Below, in pieces: positions 10,706-21,857 of a DNA stretch of 64,000 nucleotides. The notes beneath the pieces were generated by a model that was not told where the DNA came from, did no database searches, and saw nothing but the letters and a program-made list of their open reading frames with translations. Origin of the DNA: Agrostemma githago (taxonomy: Eukaryota; Streptophyta; Magnoliopsida; Caryophyllales; Caryophyllaceae). Both the position numbers and the translations under genes were made by a program. How positions within the stretch are numbered: the first letter of the stretch is position 1; each line of letters opens with the position of its first letter. The stretch lies in NCBI GenBank assembly GCA_958450325.1, contig OY288254.1, forward strand, positions 35,535,577 to 35,599,576, read 5' to 3'.

Positions 10706-13700
10706 ATGATTATTGGTTTCTGGAATGTTAGAGGTTTGAATAAAGCGAAGAAGCAATTGGAGGTAAATAAGCTTCTTCATAGTTGGAAGGTGGGTCTTTT
10801 TGGACTGATAGAAACTAAAATAAAAGCTGCAAATCAGAATAAAATTAGGAATACTATCTTTGGCAATTGGAGTATCATTACTAATAATCATGTTCATGAG
10901 AGGGGAAGAATTTGGATTCTTTGGGATCATCAAAAATGTGAGGTGGAGCCATATTTATACAATGCACAACTGATTCGATGTAAAGTGAAGGAGGTTGACA
11001 CGGGAGATGTTTTCTGGGTTACTATGGTGTACGGTTTCAATGGGATTCATGAGCGTGAGTCCCTTTGGGCTGACCTTAGACGTTTGAATGCTAACATCAA
11101 TGCACCTTGGTTAGTGGGAGGCGATTTTAATTGCGTGTTAAACACTGTTGAAAGACTAGGAGGAGGTTTTTCCTTGGCTGAAGCTCAGCCATTCCAGGAC
11201 TGCATTGATGATTGTTCCTTGATGGACTGCCCTGCTTCAGGGGCTTTTTACATGTGGAACAACAAACAAAAGCCTGATGAGCGAGTCTATAGTAGGCTTG
11301 ATCGTTGCTTGATTAATCAGGAATGGCTGGATATGAAAGAAGAGTATAAGGCGAATTTTTTACCTGAGGGCCTTTTCGATCACTGTCCATGTATTGTCAG
11401 GAAGAACGATGACCACACTGTTAAAAAAAGAGCTTTTAAGTACTATAACATGTGGAGTAAATCTGCAGAGTTTGATAAATTAGTCTCCGAGGATTGGCAA
11501 AAGCAAATTAATGGTACTAAGCAATTTTGTGTGGTGAAGAAGCTGCAACGCCTTAAGAGAGTTCTCAGAGGATTGAATAGATCTCAATTTTCTGATATTG
11601 AGGCTAGGGCGGGGGTGGCTCAGGCAAAACTCTTCAAACTGCAGCAAGATCTAGTGTTCAGACCTGATGATTTATCATTGAGGGAACAGGAAAAAAGTGC
11701 TCATAATGATTATAAGTTCCTTTATAATGCACAATCTGAATTCTTACAGCAGAAGAGCAAGTGCCTCTGGATTATGGATGGGGACCAGAATAATGCTTTC
11801 TTTCATGGAGCACTTAAAGCTCGGCGAGCGAGGAACGAAGTGCACGAGATTATGGATGAACACGGAATAAGTCACAGTGATCAAGACAGTATTCAGAATG
11901 CTTTTTTGGATTTCTTTCAAGGTTTACTGGGCACCAATTCCTCGACCATACCTGTTAAGAAGAAGATAATTCAGCAGGGGCAGATATGTAATGAGCATCA
12001 TCATTCTATCCTTAATCAGACTGTGACGCAAGATGAAATTAAACAAGCCATATTCAGCATTCCTGATGACAAGTCTCCCGGACCAGACGAGTATTCAAGT
12101 AAGTTTTTTAAAGACGCCTGGCATATTGTTGGTGATGAGATTACTGATGCTATTGCGGATTTTTTTAAAACTGGCTTCCTTCTCAAGCAGCTCAATACGA
12201 CTTCGGTTACCCTCATTCCTAAGATGGAGAGACCAAAGAATGTAATGCAATTTAGACCGATTGCTTGTTGCAATGTTGTCTATAAAGCAATTTCTAAGAT
12301 CCTTTGCTCGTGATTATCGGCTGTTCTCCCAGACATTATCTCCCCGGCTCAGGGTGGCTTCATTAAAGGAAGAAGCATTATAGAGAATATCCTAATCTGT
12401 CAAGACATTATTCGTCTATATAATAGGAGAAGTGTTTCTCCTAGATGTCTTTTTAAAATTGACATCCAAAAAGCGTATGATACAGTTGAATGGACCTTCC
12501 TCCATCAATTATTGATTATGCTAAATTTTCCTCAAGGATTCAGGGACATCATTATGCAATGTGTCACTACGGCCACCTATACGATGAATTTGAATGGGAA
12601 TTGTTTTTGGCTTTTTCCCTGGTAAGAGAGGCCTCCGACAGGGTGATCCGTTATCGCCACTCCTTTTCACCATGTGTATGGATTATCTGACCAGACTGCT
12701 GAAATACACTACCAGTAATATGCCTTTCAGCTTTCATCCTTTATGCAAAATTTAAGGCTTTCAAATCTTATGTTTGCGGATGATTTACTGCTTTTCTCGA
12801 AGGGGGATGCTAAATCCATGATGCTACTTTTGCGTACCTTTGCTACATTCTCGGACACTTCTGGATTAAGAATGAGTAAAGGGAAATTGAGCGTCTACTT
12901 TAATGGTGTAAATACTGAATTAAGGGCAGATATTATCAATATTTCGGGATGTACTGAGGGTTCTCTCCCATTTCGGTATTTGGGAGTGCCTATTAAGACA
13001 TCCAAGCTTACCATTCTTGACTGCCAACCGCTCGTTAACAAAATAGTGGAGAGGATTAGACGATTGGGAGCCAAAAAACTTTCCTATGCTGGTCGGCTAA
13101 TCCTAGTCAAAAGTATTCTGTCTACCCTACACAATTACTGGGCTACTATCTTCATCCTCCCTACTGCTGTGATGAAACAGATAGATGCTATTTGTAGGAA
13201 CTTCCTATGGGATGGGAAGGCTGATTACCATAGAGTTCCTCTTGGGATAAGTTGTGTGTCCCTTATAGAGAAGGGGGACTGAATCTGAATCAGCCCGCGG
13301 TTTGGAATAAAGCTGCGATTGGAAAAATGGCTTGGTGGATCTCTAGTAATCAAAATAGACTTTGGGTACAATGGATTCATCAAATTTATTTAAAGGGGGA
13401 AGCTTGGGAAGACTACTGTCCAAAATTGGACTCTTGTTGGTATTGGAAGAAAGTTTGTCAGGCTCGTGATTCCCTGCAGCCCGCGTATAGCAGCAGTGCT
13501 ATGGATATTCAGGGAGCGAACTGTTTCACTATTGCCAAGGCGTATAACTGGATGAGGAGCAGGCGTGAGAGAGTCGACTGGTGTGTTTGCGTTTGGACCA
13601 AATGGTCTATACCCAAGCATAGACTGATTGCTTGGTTGATTCAACAGAATGGACTGAACTTGATGTCCAGACTTCATAAAATCGGGATTGCAGATGACGA

Positions 13701-14067
13701 CAAATGCATCTGCTGTGGAGAATAATCTGAAACAATTCAGCACCTGTTCAGTGAGTGTAAATACATCATCCGAGTGCTCGATATTGTCCGCGAGAAAGTC
13801 GCAGTAATGGCTCACCTACAGATGCAGATTGACTGGAGGAAAAAGATGAAGGGAACGAAGATGCAGCGAGCGATCAAAAATGGCTTACTCAACTCGATAT
13901 CATATCATATATGGATTCAAAGAAATAGTGCTAGAGTTGATGGACAGATCATTCGGCCTGAAGTACTGGCAGCTCGTATTATAAAGGAGTTTGGAGAGTT
14001 TTGTAAGAACAAATGCAATCAAAATTTTAATTCCAAAGATAGAAACTTCCTATTGAGCCTTATTTAG
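10706..14067 (+). pseudogene. LINE ORF2: endonuclease, reverse transcriptase, zf-RVT
   Basis: The ATG at 10706 opens with IIGFWNVRGLN, the usual start of the plant L1 endonuclease. GGDFNCVLN, SRLDRCL and FDHCP follow. The reverse transcriptase begins near 12060 (KSPGPD), with FRPIACCNV, then GGFIKGRSI, and the FADDLLLF catalytic box at about 12771. The zf-RVT segment (SIPKHRLIAWL, then a CICC site and HLF) ends near 13760, and the frame ends at 14067. Breaks: TGA at 12311 (a CGA position), two compensating frameshifts near 12610 and 12740, a frameshift near 13240, and TAA at 13723 (a CAA position). The catalytic residues remain, but the protein is not continuous. The product would act in the nucleus in target-primed reverse transcription. 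Confidence 0.9.
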
Positions 14068-14148
14068 GCTACCGATGTAATTATGATATTGTAAATCGTT
14101 TTTATATCAATATACTTACCATTACCCAAAAAAAAAAGAAGTTATTTC

Positions 14149-14636
14149 ATTATATTAGTTACTATGTTTTTTAACAAGGGATATTTTATAGTGTTTTTAT
14201 GGTTATTTTATAGCACATATGTGATTATTGTATTTCAATTTTTTTTGTAATGTAACTAACCCCTTCTTTGTTTTTGCCTTTCAGTGAAGTTTCTTTTGCT
14301 GGGTGCATCATCAATGATATGCAAGATGCCTCATCCCAATACAATAACACGAGTTATTCATTACAATAACTGAGTTTCTACATTGGACTAATAACTACGT
14401 AAAATCAGATAACATTATTTTAAAACTGATAATATTTGAGTTTCAGCCCAATATAATAACATGAGTTATTCATTACAATAACTGAGTTTCTACTTTAGAA
14501 TAACTACGTAAAATCTGATAACATTATTATAAAGTTAATTATATTTGAATTTTATCTCAATACAATAACATGAGTTACAATAACTGAGTTTCTACATTGA
14601 AATCATTATGTATCTACATTACGTGTATATATATAT
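14149..14636. repeat. AT-rich unit with about 110-bp tandem repeats
   Basis: This is the second part of the unit split by the LINE. About 2.6 direct copies of ataacatgagttattcatt... lie at 14344, 14456 and 14565, with spacing 112 and 109. Non-coding. It ends in a short (TA)n, where the Gypsy element inserted. Confidence 0.75.
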
Positions 14637-15306
14637 TGTTCCGGTATCGGAATCAATTAACCCGACTTCGAATCCGGGTCTTTGATGTTTGTATGTTGCT
14701 CGATTGATCTTACAATCCTCTCCTTCTTCTTACTCCACAGGTCAGACCTTCTCGGCGGATCGAGCCTGCTCCCTGCACACAAAGCGCACAGGGCCTCGGA
14801 GGTTGTCCGAGGAAACCTTCTCCGATGCCTAAGTCAGTCCGTGAATGCCTTAACGAACCTAGTTCGTGAGGAGCTAGGTGGCGTTTTTAGAGCAAGAGTC
14901 TAGAGAGAGAAAATCAACCCATTGGAAAGTGGGAGGAAAGGAAGTATTTATACCTTCCCCCAAGAGAGAGAGAGAGAAGAGAGGGAAAAGAGCGGGAGAA
15001 AGGGTGGATGGCAAAGCGACACGTGGGTCTATTTCGTCCACTCATTCTCCCTTACCTTAGGCAAAATGACGGAGGGGCCCCGGGTAACCCCTGGCTCTGC
15101 CCGGGGGAGAAGTCCCCTGGAGACAGGCGGGCAGGGGGTCTTGAAGGCCTTGCTCGACGGGCCGCATCGCCCTGCTGGGCAGGCGATTGTTTGAAGTTAC
15201 ACCCTTGGGGGGTTCTTGGTGATTTACCCTGACAGCCTGCTGGGCAAACTCCCTAATCTTTCGGGTCGGGTCGCCTAAGGGCCAGCTTGGCAGGCGGCCC
15301 GGCGCA
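14637..15306 (-). repeat. 3' LTR (element sense) of Tat element
   Basis: Starts TGTTCCGGTATCGG and ends GGCGCA on the + strand. It carries a minus-strand TATAAATA at 14945-14952, a GA-rich run and a G-box at 15016-15027. Confidence 0.93.
14945..15027 (-). promoter_or_regulatory. LTR promoter: TATA box and upstream G-box
   Basis: On the minus strand TATAAATA (14945-14952) is preceded, 64 bp upstream, by a G-box inside GCGACACGTGGG (15016-15027). The same pair is present in the other LTR. It should drive the gag-pol transcript. Confidence 0.6.
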
Positions 15307-15680
15307 GGCTACCGACCCCCATCAATTGGCCCTCGCCGGTTGGGGGGAAGCAGGACTTCCCTCTAGCAGACGAACTCTTGATTTAGATGGTGGGAGGTTG
15401 ACTTGTTGGCTTCACTTTTGCATTTAATGCGTTGCATGTTCCCGAGGGAGGAAACTTAACTGCATTGGGTATGCAAAGAGTTGGGATGTCTTTTGGTCAT
15501 GATTACTTCTCATGTTAAGCGGATTTTTGGGCAGCGTGCTAGCTTAATGATTGGTTGCATTTCCTGCCGAGATGGTTGGGGTGCCATTTAATGCATTGGC
15601 CTTTCTCTTGTACAAATTTTGACCTTCTTGCCATTTTGACAATACATCTTCACTTTCCTTCAACTCTTTTCCAAAGAACT
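15307..15680. other. Untranslated region inside the 3' LTR
   Basis: This begins next to the LTR, where minus-strand GATGGGGGTCGG may be the polypurine tract. The rest holds nothing I can name. Confidence 0.4.
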
Positions 15681-16262
15681 ATGTCTCGGATCAAGAAGAC
15701 AGTTGTTCGCTACGGAGTTCGCGTTGGTACCTTCCATTTTAGGGGGTTTTGGAGGCTAAGATACCCTAGGGCGGCTTTTCTAGCCCTGCGTCGCAGTCGG
15801 CATCCTCCTTCTCGCTCTCGCCGGAACATCAGGAGAGCCCTCCTCAGGGTAGGCAAGCGCCCTAAGAAACCTTTGCTTTTGGTTGGTTCCAAGTTCAGGC
15901 GCTGCCCTCGGGGGGGAGGGTGTTTTGACAGGGGATTCCATGAGTGCTTTCTCTGGCTGCACCCGGAACAATTTGATCCTAATTGCCCTGAATTAAACGC
16001 CTCTCCGGAATTGGGCCCTTCCTCCCCTCTGGTGAGGAGAGTGGGTTGCGGCTCTTGTGATGATGCTCAGGCAGTCCCTTATGGCAGGGACTGGGACATC
16101 AGCAGCCGTGATTCTGAAGACAGCGAAGGCCTGGGCTACTCTTTTGGCAGAGATGAGGATGGAATCCCCGACGACCCTTTCAAGGACTCTGATGATTGGG
16201 ATTGGGGGTCTGACATCGGAGGTCAGGGCAGTCCTGGGGGATTACTCCCCAGGTTCAGATGA
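15681..16262 (+). CDS. Antisense ORF 1 of the Tat element, unknown protein
   Basis: An open frame of 193 codons runs antisense to gag-pol. I chose the ATG at 15681 (MSRIKKTVVRYG) and not the in-frame ATG at 15555, because the longer leader looks untranslated. The first half is rich in R and K (residues about 15-75). The last third is strongly acidic (SEDSEGLGY, DSDDWDW) and ends in a glycine-rich tail. No domain is recognised. It lies between the 3' LTR and the larger antisense gene. It could be a nuclear or nucleic-acid-binding accessory protein, but that is a guess from composition. It is intact, unlike its neighbours. Confidence 0.5.
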   Translation: MSRIKKTVVRYGVRVGTFHFRGFWRLRYPRAAFLALRRSRHPPSRSRRNIRRALLRVGKRPKKPLLLVGSKFRRCPRGGGCFDRGFHECFLWLHPEQFDPNCPELNASPELGPSSPLVRRVGCGSCDDAQAVPYGRDWDISSRDSEDSEGLGYSFGRDEDGIPDDPFKDSDDWDWGSDIGGQGSPGGLLPRFR

Positions 16263-16518
16263 TGACTAGGCCTGCCCTCAGTGCGCAGGCGGTTTGAGCC
16301 AGATTTTCAGGCTCTTTTTGTATTTTCGTCTAAGTTGTAACTTTGTCCTTTTTGGTCTCTTTTTTTTAATGGAAAAGATCAGGCGGACTTCTACTTTTTT
16401 TGTTTGTTTGTTGTTTGTTGTTTTTTTTTTAGATGACGTCATGGGATGTTGGTTCCTCTGACTTGTTATTTTTTCGAGGCTTTTCTCGGGAAGCCACGAG
16501 TGGTTGGTTTCTGAGGAT

Positions 16519-16596
16519 GCGACACGTGGGGGGTGCCTCTTGGGTAGGTTCCTTAGGGTTGGCGACGTTTCGTCTGCCCCCCTCCCCCTTATAAAA
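16519..16596 (+). promoter_or_regulatory. Antisense gene promoter: G-box and TATA
   Basis: GCGACACGTGGG (16519-16530) lies 60 bp before TATAAAA (16590-16596), on the + strand. The 12-mer is identical to the one in the LTR promoter, which sits at nearly the same distance from its own TATA. The start codon of the antisense gene is at 16814. Confidence 0.6.
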
Positions 16597-16813
16597 GCAA
16601 CCCAGCTTCCTCACTTCCTCTTTTTACAAATTTTTGAAAAAAAATCTCGAGCCCTCCTCATACTCTCATATCTCCGGAAAACTTTTCTGGGCAAAAGGGG
16701 TTTCCTTTCTCAAGCTTCCATCCAATCCACAGTCAACTTTAGGTTAGATTTCTAATCCCAAGTCCTTGCTTTCTTTTTTTCGATTCCTCGCTTTTTCTTC
16801 TTCCTCAATCACC

Positions 16814-19182
16814 ATGTCTAGAACACTTGCCTGTATCCTCCCGTTCACTGACCCGTCAAGTGAAAGGACGGGGGATAGGGAGGAGAATAGAGAAAACCTT
16901 GCCTCTTCCTCAGGGGGAGATGTCCTCCGGATGATCGAGGAAGAGCATTCAGAGGATAGTGGAGGTGGCAATTCCCCTGACCCGGCCCTCTACGACGTCG
17001 TTGACTCAGACGACGAGGCACTGGAGATTGACCCTTCCAGGACTTTTGGTCCCCTCATTCCCAGAGAAAAGGGGAGGGTATACTATCTAGATAAGGCTAA
17101 GTACCATATTACCTTGGGGACTTACCCAGAACCCAAAATCAGGGGTTTAATTTTGGCCAAGAATGTCGCCGCAGCGATTGAGCGGTTTTATAATTTCGGG
17201 GAGGGGTACAGAATTGTTGTCCCAGGGGAGAGAGATACTGTGTGTTGCCCCCCGACGGCTGCATAGCCGTTTACCACAAATGCTTAGAGTTCGGTCTTCG
17301 TTTCCCCCTGCACCCCTTCCTGGAAGAGACTTTCAGGCGGATGAACGTGGCCATAGCTCAACTGACCGCCATGGCAGTTAGGTCCCTAGTAGCGTATACT
17401 TGGACTTGTTTATTTCATGGTGACGGGCCTTCCATTGATGCCCTGCGGTTTATGGTTGGCCTGCAAATGGTGGCGTCTGGGAGTCAGGGCTGTCTATCTA
17501 GAGGTAGAAAGGCTTCACCTTAGTGTGGCCAGCCATGGATAGTTTGAGGGACTGGAAGAACAACTTCTTATATGTGCATAGTGCCACTGGGTGGAGGATT
17601 CCTCGTCATTTCAGGAATATGTTCACACAAGATTGGAGACCCGCCAGGAGTACCACCCTGGCGTTGGGGGAAAGGCTCTGGAGGTGATATTGAGCAAAAA
17701 AGACAAGGACCTGGTGGAGAAATTTGCTGCTCATACGGACAGATCAGGCATGCATGGCCCTAGTTTCTGGCTCTCCCATGCGGAGATTATTACTACTGAT
17801 AAATATTTGACCCGAGTGGGCATGAATCCGGGCCTGGATAGAGGTAGTTCAGGGGCGCCTACTGGTTTTACTTCCACCTTTCTTGTCCCTTTTAAGGGTT
17901 TTCTGACTGATCTTTCTCTTGCCCTGCAGCTCTCACTACTCGGACCTGGTCAAGAAAGGAGGCGAGGCATCTGGGCTTAGACGACGAATTTGTCATTGTT
18001 GAGAAGCGCCCTTCTCTTCCTTCTAATTTCAAGAAAGGTGAGAAGAACTTAATGAAGTTTTTAAAAGGTCTTTCAGCCAACAGGACGAGACTTCCTCTCC
18101 CTCCTAGATTTACGCCTGCGAAGCCGACGGCTCCCCCTTCCCCTGGCGTGGAAAAAGCGGCCGCCTCTGAGGCCATCCCTCCTCTCGCCGGCAAGCAGGG
18201 AGGCTCCCTTGCAGGGACTAGCACTCCCATGGGACCGCAGCCTGCCGGTTCCGAGGAAACTGGGGAAAGCACCCCTCAGGAGCTGACTAGGAAGAGAAAC
18301 AGAGAGCCCTTAAATGCTGAGCACGTGGTAGATCTGGAGGCGGACACGCCTGACCCAAAGCGTCCTGCCCGCGACGTCCCAGGCACCCTCTTTTCAGGGG
18401 AGAATACTGAGTTTCATTACACTGCTGGTGATAGCCTGGATGTTTCTGCCCTGCTCTCTGATTCTAGGGCCGTCTTGGCGGACCATCTTATCAAGACTGT
18501 GACCTCTGCCACCAACCAAGTGACCCAGTATATTCAGCGTACCTACCGGGTCATTCAGGCCTCTGCCGAACTGGCGGGCCTTAGCCGCTTGAGTGATGAA
18601 GAGTTGGTCAGTTCCCCTCCTTTTGACCGCCTGGCTACGGTTGAGAGGGATGTCACACTCATCGCCAGCCTGAAGGATCAATTGGCGAAAAAAGAGGGTG
18701 AGCTGGAGGAGGTTAAGGATCAGGCGGTCCTCTGGAAATCTCAGGGTGAGAGGGCAATTAGGGAGGTATCTCGCCTAGAGGAGGAACTGAAGAAGACCAA
18801 GCAGGCTGCTGTGGAGCTAGAGCAGGCTAGGAAGGCATTGGCTGAGCTGGAGCATGTCAAGAGAAAAGCTGCTGATTTAGAGGAGCATCTTTCTAAGGCT
18901 GATTCAGACCTTCAGACGGCTCGTAGCGATTTGGCGGCGAAGGCTGTGGAGTGGCAGAAGGAAAAAGATGAAATAATCCAAGAGGCTGAAACTGCGGTGG
19001 AGAAAGGCTTTGAGAGTGGTGCTAACTCCTCCTTGGTGCTGGTTATGGAGGTCATCAGGGAGATGTTCCCTGATTTTAATGAGGAGGCCTTTCGAGCTCT
19101 TTATGCTGCCAAGGACGAGGCCCGGGTGCGCAGATCGCCTGAAGAGGCTGCAGGTCCTGACCCAGATGCCCCTCCTGCCTAA
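16814..19182 (+). pseudogene. Antisense gene, putative gypsy-type transposon (Transposase_28-like) protein
   Basis: The start is ATG 16814 (MSRTLACILPF). Acidic residues follow, then a globular region with CIAVYHKCLEFGLRFPLHPF, TWTCLFHGDG and, after frame changes, TLVWPAMDSLRDWKNN and YVHSATGWRIPRHF. This matches the plant family called putative gypsy type transposon (Pfam Transposase_28), from memory. A GT-AG intron is likely at 17843-17930 (ending ttgccctgcag). The second exon (17931-19182) has a proline-rich stretch, a basic KRNREPL region and a long coiled coil (codons about 200-320 of the last frame). Frameshifts occur at the C6 run 17251-17256 and near 17500. Its role in the element is unknown; such antisense ORFs are known in Tat/Retand elements. 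Confidence 0.72.
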
Positions 19183-19395
19183 TATGCAAGGCAGTCGTCT
19201 TCTGAGGGTTCTTGTCCTTTCCCTGTTGCGCTTTTGCTCCTTCGCTGATGTTTTAACTCCTTTTTGCGCGCCGAGCCCTGTTGTGGCCGGCTGCCTTACC
19301 TGATGTAATGCTTTTAACTTTCTTGCATATGAATTTTATCGTCCTTTTGTAAAGACTCTTTCATTTGTTCATATATGCATCTGTTTGATTTTTCT

Positions 19396-19790
19396 TTTAA
19401 AGTTATATCCGGCTCTGGCTTCTGGTTGAAGTCCAAGGGGTCTGCCCCCTGCCTGCCTGGGCAGGCAAGAGGACTTAATGTTTTTTTTATACAAGGTTGG
19501 GGTATGCCCCCAGTCCTTGTTTGTTCGGCGTATGGGGCCCGGCCTGGCCCTGGCTTCTGGTCGAAGTCCAGGGGGCCTGGCCCTGGCTTCTGGTCGAAGT
19601 CCAGGGGGCCTGCCCCCTGCTTTCCCAGAGGCAGGCAAGAGGGCTTAGTTAATTTTTATATACAAGGTTTGGGGATGCCCCCAGTCCTTGTTCCTTCGGC
19701 GCGTGGGGCCCGACCTGACCCTGGCTTCTGTCCGAAGTCCAGGGGGCTTGCCCCCAGCTTGCCCAGAGGCAGGCAGGAGGACTTAGGGAT
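19396..19790. repeat. Tandem array, about 137-bp unit
   Basis: The landmark ctggcttctg(g) recurs at about 19416, 19550, 19583 and 19721: two steps of about 136 bp plus a local 33-bp duplication. Units are GC-rich with gtccagggggcctgccccctg and aggcaggcaagag. The array lies between the antisense gene and the end of integrase, as in Retand-type elements. Confidence 0.85.
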
Positions 19791-20009
19791 TTTGTTGGGG
19801 GGCTCATTTTTCCTGGTTTTGGCAACAGGGGGGCCTTCCCCTATTGCCCCTGCTCGTTTGTGTGTGAAATGCAAGTTTGAATAGGCAACGAGTATAAATT
19901 CTGGACATTTTTTCATTTCTTTGAAATAAACTTTTAACATGTGTGGTCGGAGCCGTCGACATTTTGCTCTGATCGTCCTCCGCCATCTTTTTCTGAAAGC
20001 AAAAATTAC

Positions 20010-21195
20010 TTAGTCCTTATCTAGTGCTGAGACATAGTACTTCCTTAAAGTATCCGCATTCCAGTGGGCGACTAACTCCCGACCCTCCAGATTAGCGATT
20101 TTGTAGGTGCCTGGCCCTTTAATTTGGGTTACCTCATGTGGGCCCTCCCAGTTGGCACTCAACTTCCCATGTTCTCGTGATTTTCCTACTGCCTGAGTTT
20201 TCCTTAAAACCAGGTCTCCCACTTGAAAGCTTCTTTCGTTCACTCTCCTGTTATACGCCTTTCTCATCCTCTGCTGGTAGGCGGCGATGTTGATGTTGGC
20301 TTCCTCCCTGACCTCGCTCACTAGGTCTAGTGCTTCAGTCATTGCAAACCTCATTGTCAGCCCTGTCATATTGCTGAGATCGCAGGGTAGGGATTCACAC
20401 TTCGATAGGTAACAAAGCTTCAGCCCCGTATACCAGGCCGAAAGGTGTTTGTCCTGTAGACTCTTTTCTTGTCGTTGTGATGGACCAGAGGATGCTTGGC
20501 AACTCGTCTGCCCATCTTCCTTTGAGCTCATCCACCATTTTCTTAAGTCCATTTAATATTTGCTTGTTGGCGGCTTCTGCCTGCCCGTTGGTTTGGGGAT
20601 GGCAGACAGTAGAATAGGCGACTGTTATGCCATGGCCTTCTAACCAGAATCTCAGAGGGTCATTATCAAACTGCCTCCCATGATCAAACACCAACATTTT
20701 TGGTAAACCGAATCTGGTGATGATGTTCCTCCAGATTACCTTCCTGACCGCAGGCTCAGTGATATTCGGAACTGCCTCAGCCTCAACCCATTTGGTGAAG
20801 TAATCGATCCCCACAATTAGAAATTTCCTGCCCCCAGTTGCCACAGCGAAAGGACCTAATATGTCCATCCCCCACTGGGCAAAGGGGATGGGAGACAATA
20901 TTGGCCTGAGTTCCTGGGCAGGGGCGTGGATTAAAGGGGCGAATAGCTGACATTTCCGGCATTTTTGGGTTAGGTCCCTTGCGTCTGCCAACATGGTAGG
21001 CCAGTAGTAGCCTGCCCTCAGGGCTTTGTGGGCTAGCGACCTTCCTCCAATATGATGCCCACAGATCCCCGAGTGGATATCATCCAACACCTCAGCGGCC
21101 TGCCCTGCCCCCAGGCATCTGAGCAGGGGTGAGGAGAAGGCTTTCTTGTATAACTCTCCATTGATCAGTATAAACCATGCTGCTTTTGCAGGCAT
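20010..21195 (-). pseudogene. Tat element integrase
   Basis: This is the C-terminal part of pol. From the 5' side it shows the zinc-binding H-H-C-C segment (GHHIGGRSLAHKAL and CRKCQLF) and the catalytic core with D in WGMDILGPF, D in VFDHGRQF and E in NGQAEAANKQ. The C-terminal domain with GPHEVTQIKGPGTYKI and NADTLRKYY ends at 20010. The frame breaks at TGA 20395-20397 (a glycine position) and by a frameshift near 20350. The three acidic residues are kept. The protein inserts element cDNA into chromatin. The region from 19791 to 20009 holds only untranslated sequence. Confidence 0.9.
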
Positions 21196-21201
21196 CCTCC
21201 T

Positions 21202-21770
21202 CTATTGTGCAGGGTCAGACGGGAGGATCCCATATCTCTTGTATTGAGTGATTGGGGTCATCCAATCCTCAGGCCTTGCTTCCTCAATTGCATTGACCGA
21301 TTGATAGGTGGTAGTGGATTTCTCTTGAACAACATCCACCCAAACCGATCTCCTTATATCCTGCAGGCTGGAGCTGGCCAGTTTTGACAGGGCGTCTGCC
21401 CGGTTATTCTGGGATCGGGGGATTTGCCTGACTTCGTAGGATTTTAAGCTTGACAGTTCCTGCTTCACCCTCTCTAGGTATGCAGCCATGGCCTGGTCCC
21501 TTGCTTCATATTCTCTATTAATTTGATTGGCAATGAGCTGGGAATCAGTTGCTAACACTACCCGCTCTGCGCCTACTGCTCTGGCCGGACTAATCCCTGC
21601 GAGCACAGCCTCATACTCCGCCTCGTTGTTTGATGCAGGGAAAGTGAACCTGAGTGCATGCTCAAAATCCACTCCTTCGGGGCTGGTCAGTACGACACCT
21701 GCCCCCGCACCGTTGGCTGTTGAGGACCCATCAGTCTATACCATCCATTCTCCGGCAGGGGGGTCATCTT
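21202..21770 (-). pseudogene. Second (plant-type) RNase H of Tat pol
   Basis: The domain opens with TDGSSTANGAGAG, continues with NNEAEYEAVLAG and LATDSQLIANQ, and ends with SQNNRADALSKLAS. These are the spaced acidic residues of the additional RNase H acquired by Tat-lineage elements. A nonsense TAG at 21736-21738 falls on the tyrosine just before TDGSS. A linker to integrase follows (21202-21330). Confidence 0.88.
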
Positions 21771-21857
21771 CTTCTGAGTGGGAACATTCAGACAGAAAAT
21801 CCGCCAAGGCTTGAGCCTTGATGGCGGTCTTGGATTGATATGTTATTCCCAAGCCAC

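Larger units (their letters stand above)
10322..14137 (+). mobile_element. L1-type LINE insertion
   Basis: Flanking direct repeats GAAGTTATTTC at 10311-10321 and 14138-14148 are the target duplication, and the 3' end is an A run (14127-14137). Inside is one ORF2-like region with endonuclease, reverse transcriptase and zf-RVT parts. No ORF1 is seen, so the 5' end is incomplete or rearranged. The first 189 bp repeat part of its own endonuclease. The insertion is in the + direction. Confidence 0.9.

Noticed and set aside
13390..13815. Minus-strand frame of 141 codons opposite the LINE
   Set aside because: It is a shadow of the zf-RVT region on the other strand, which matches a known family.
15710..15971. 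Short minus-strand frames opposite the first antisense ORF
   Set aside because: They are shadows of the + strand frame, without a start context or recognisable residues.
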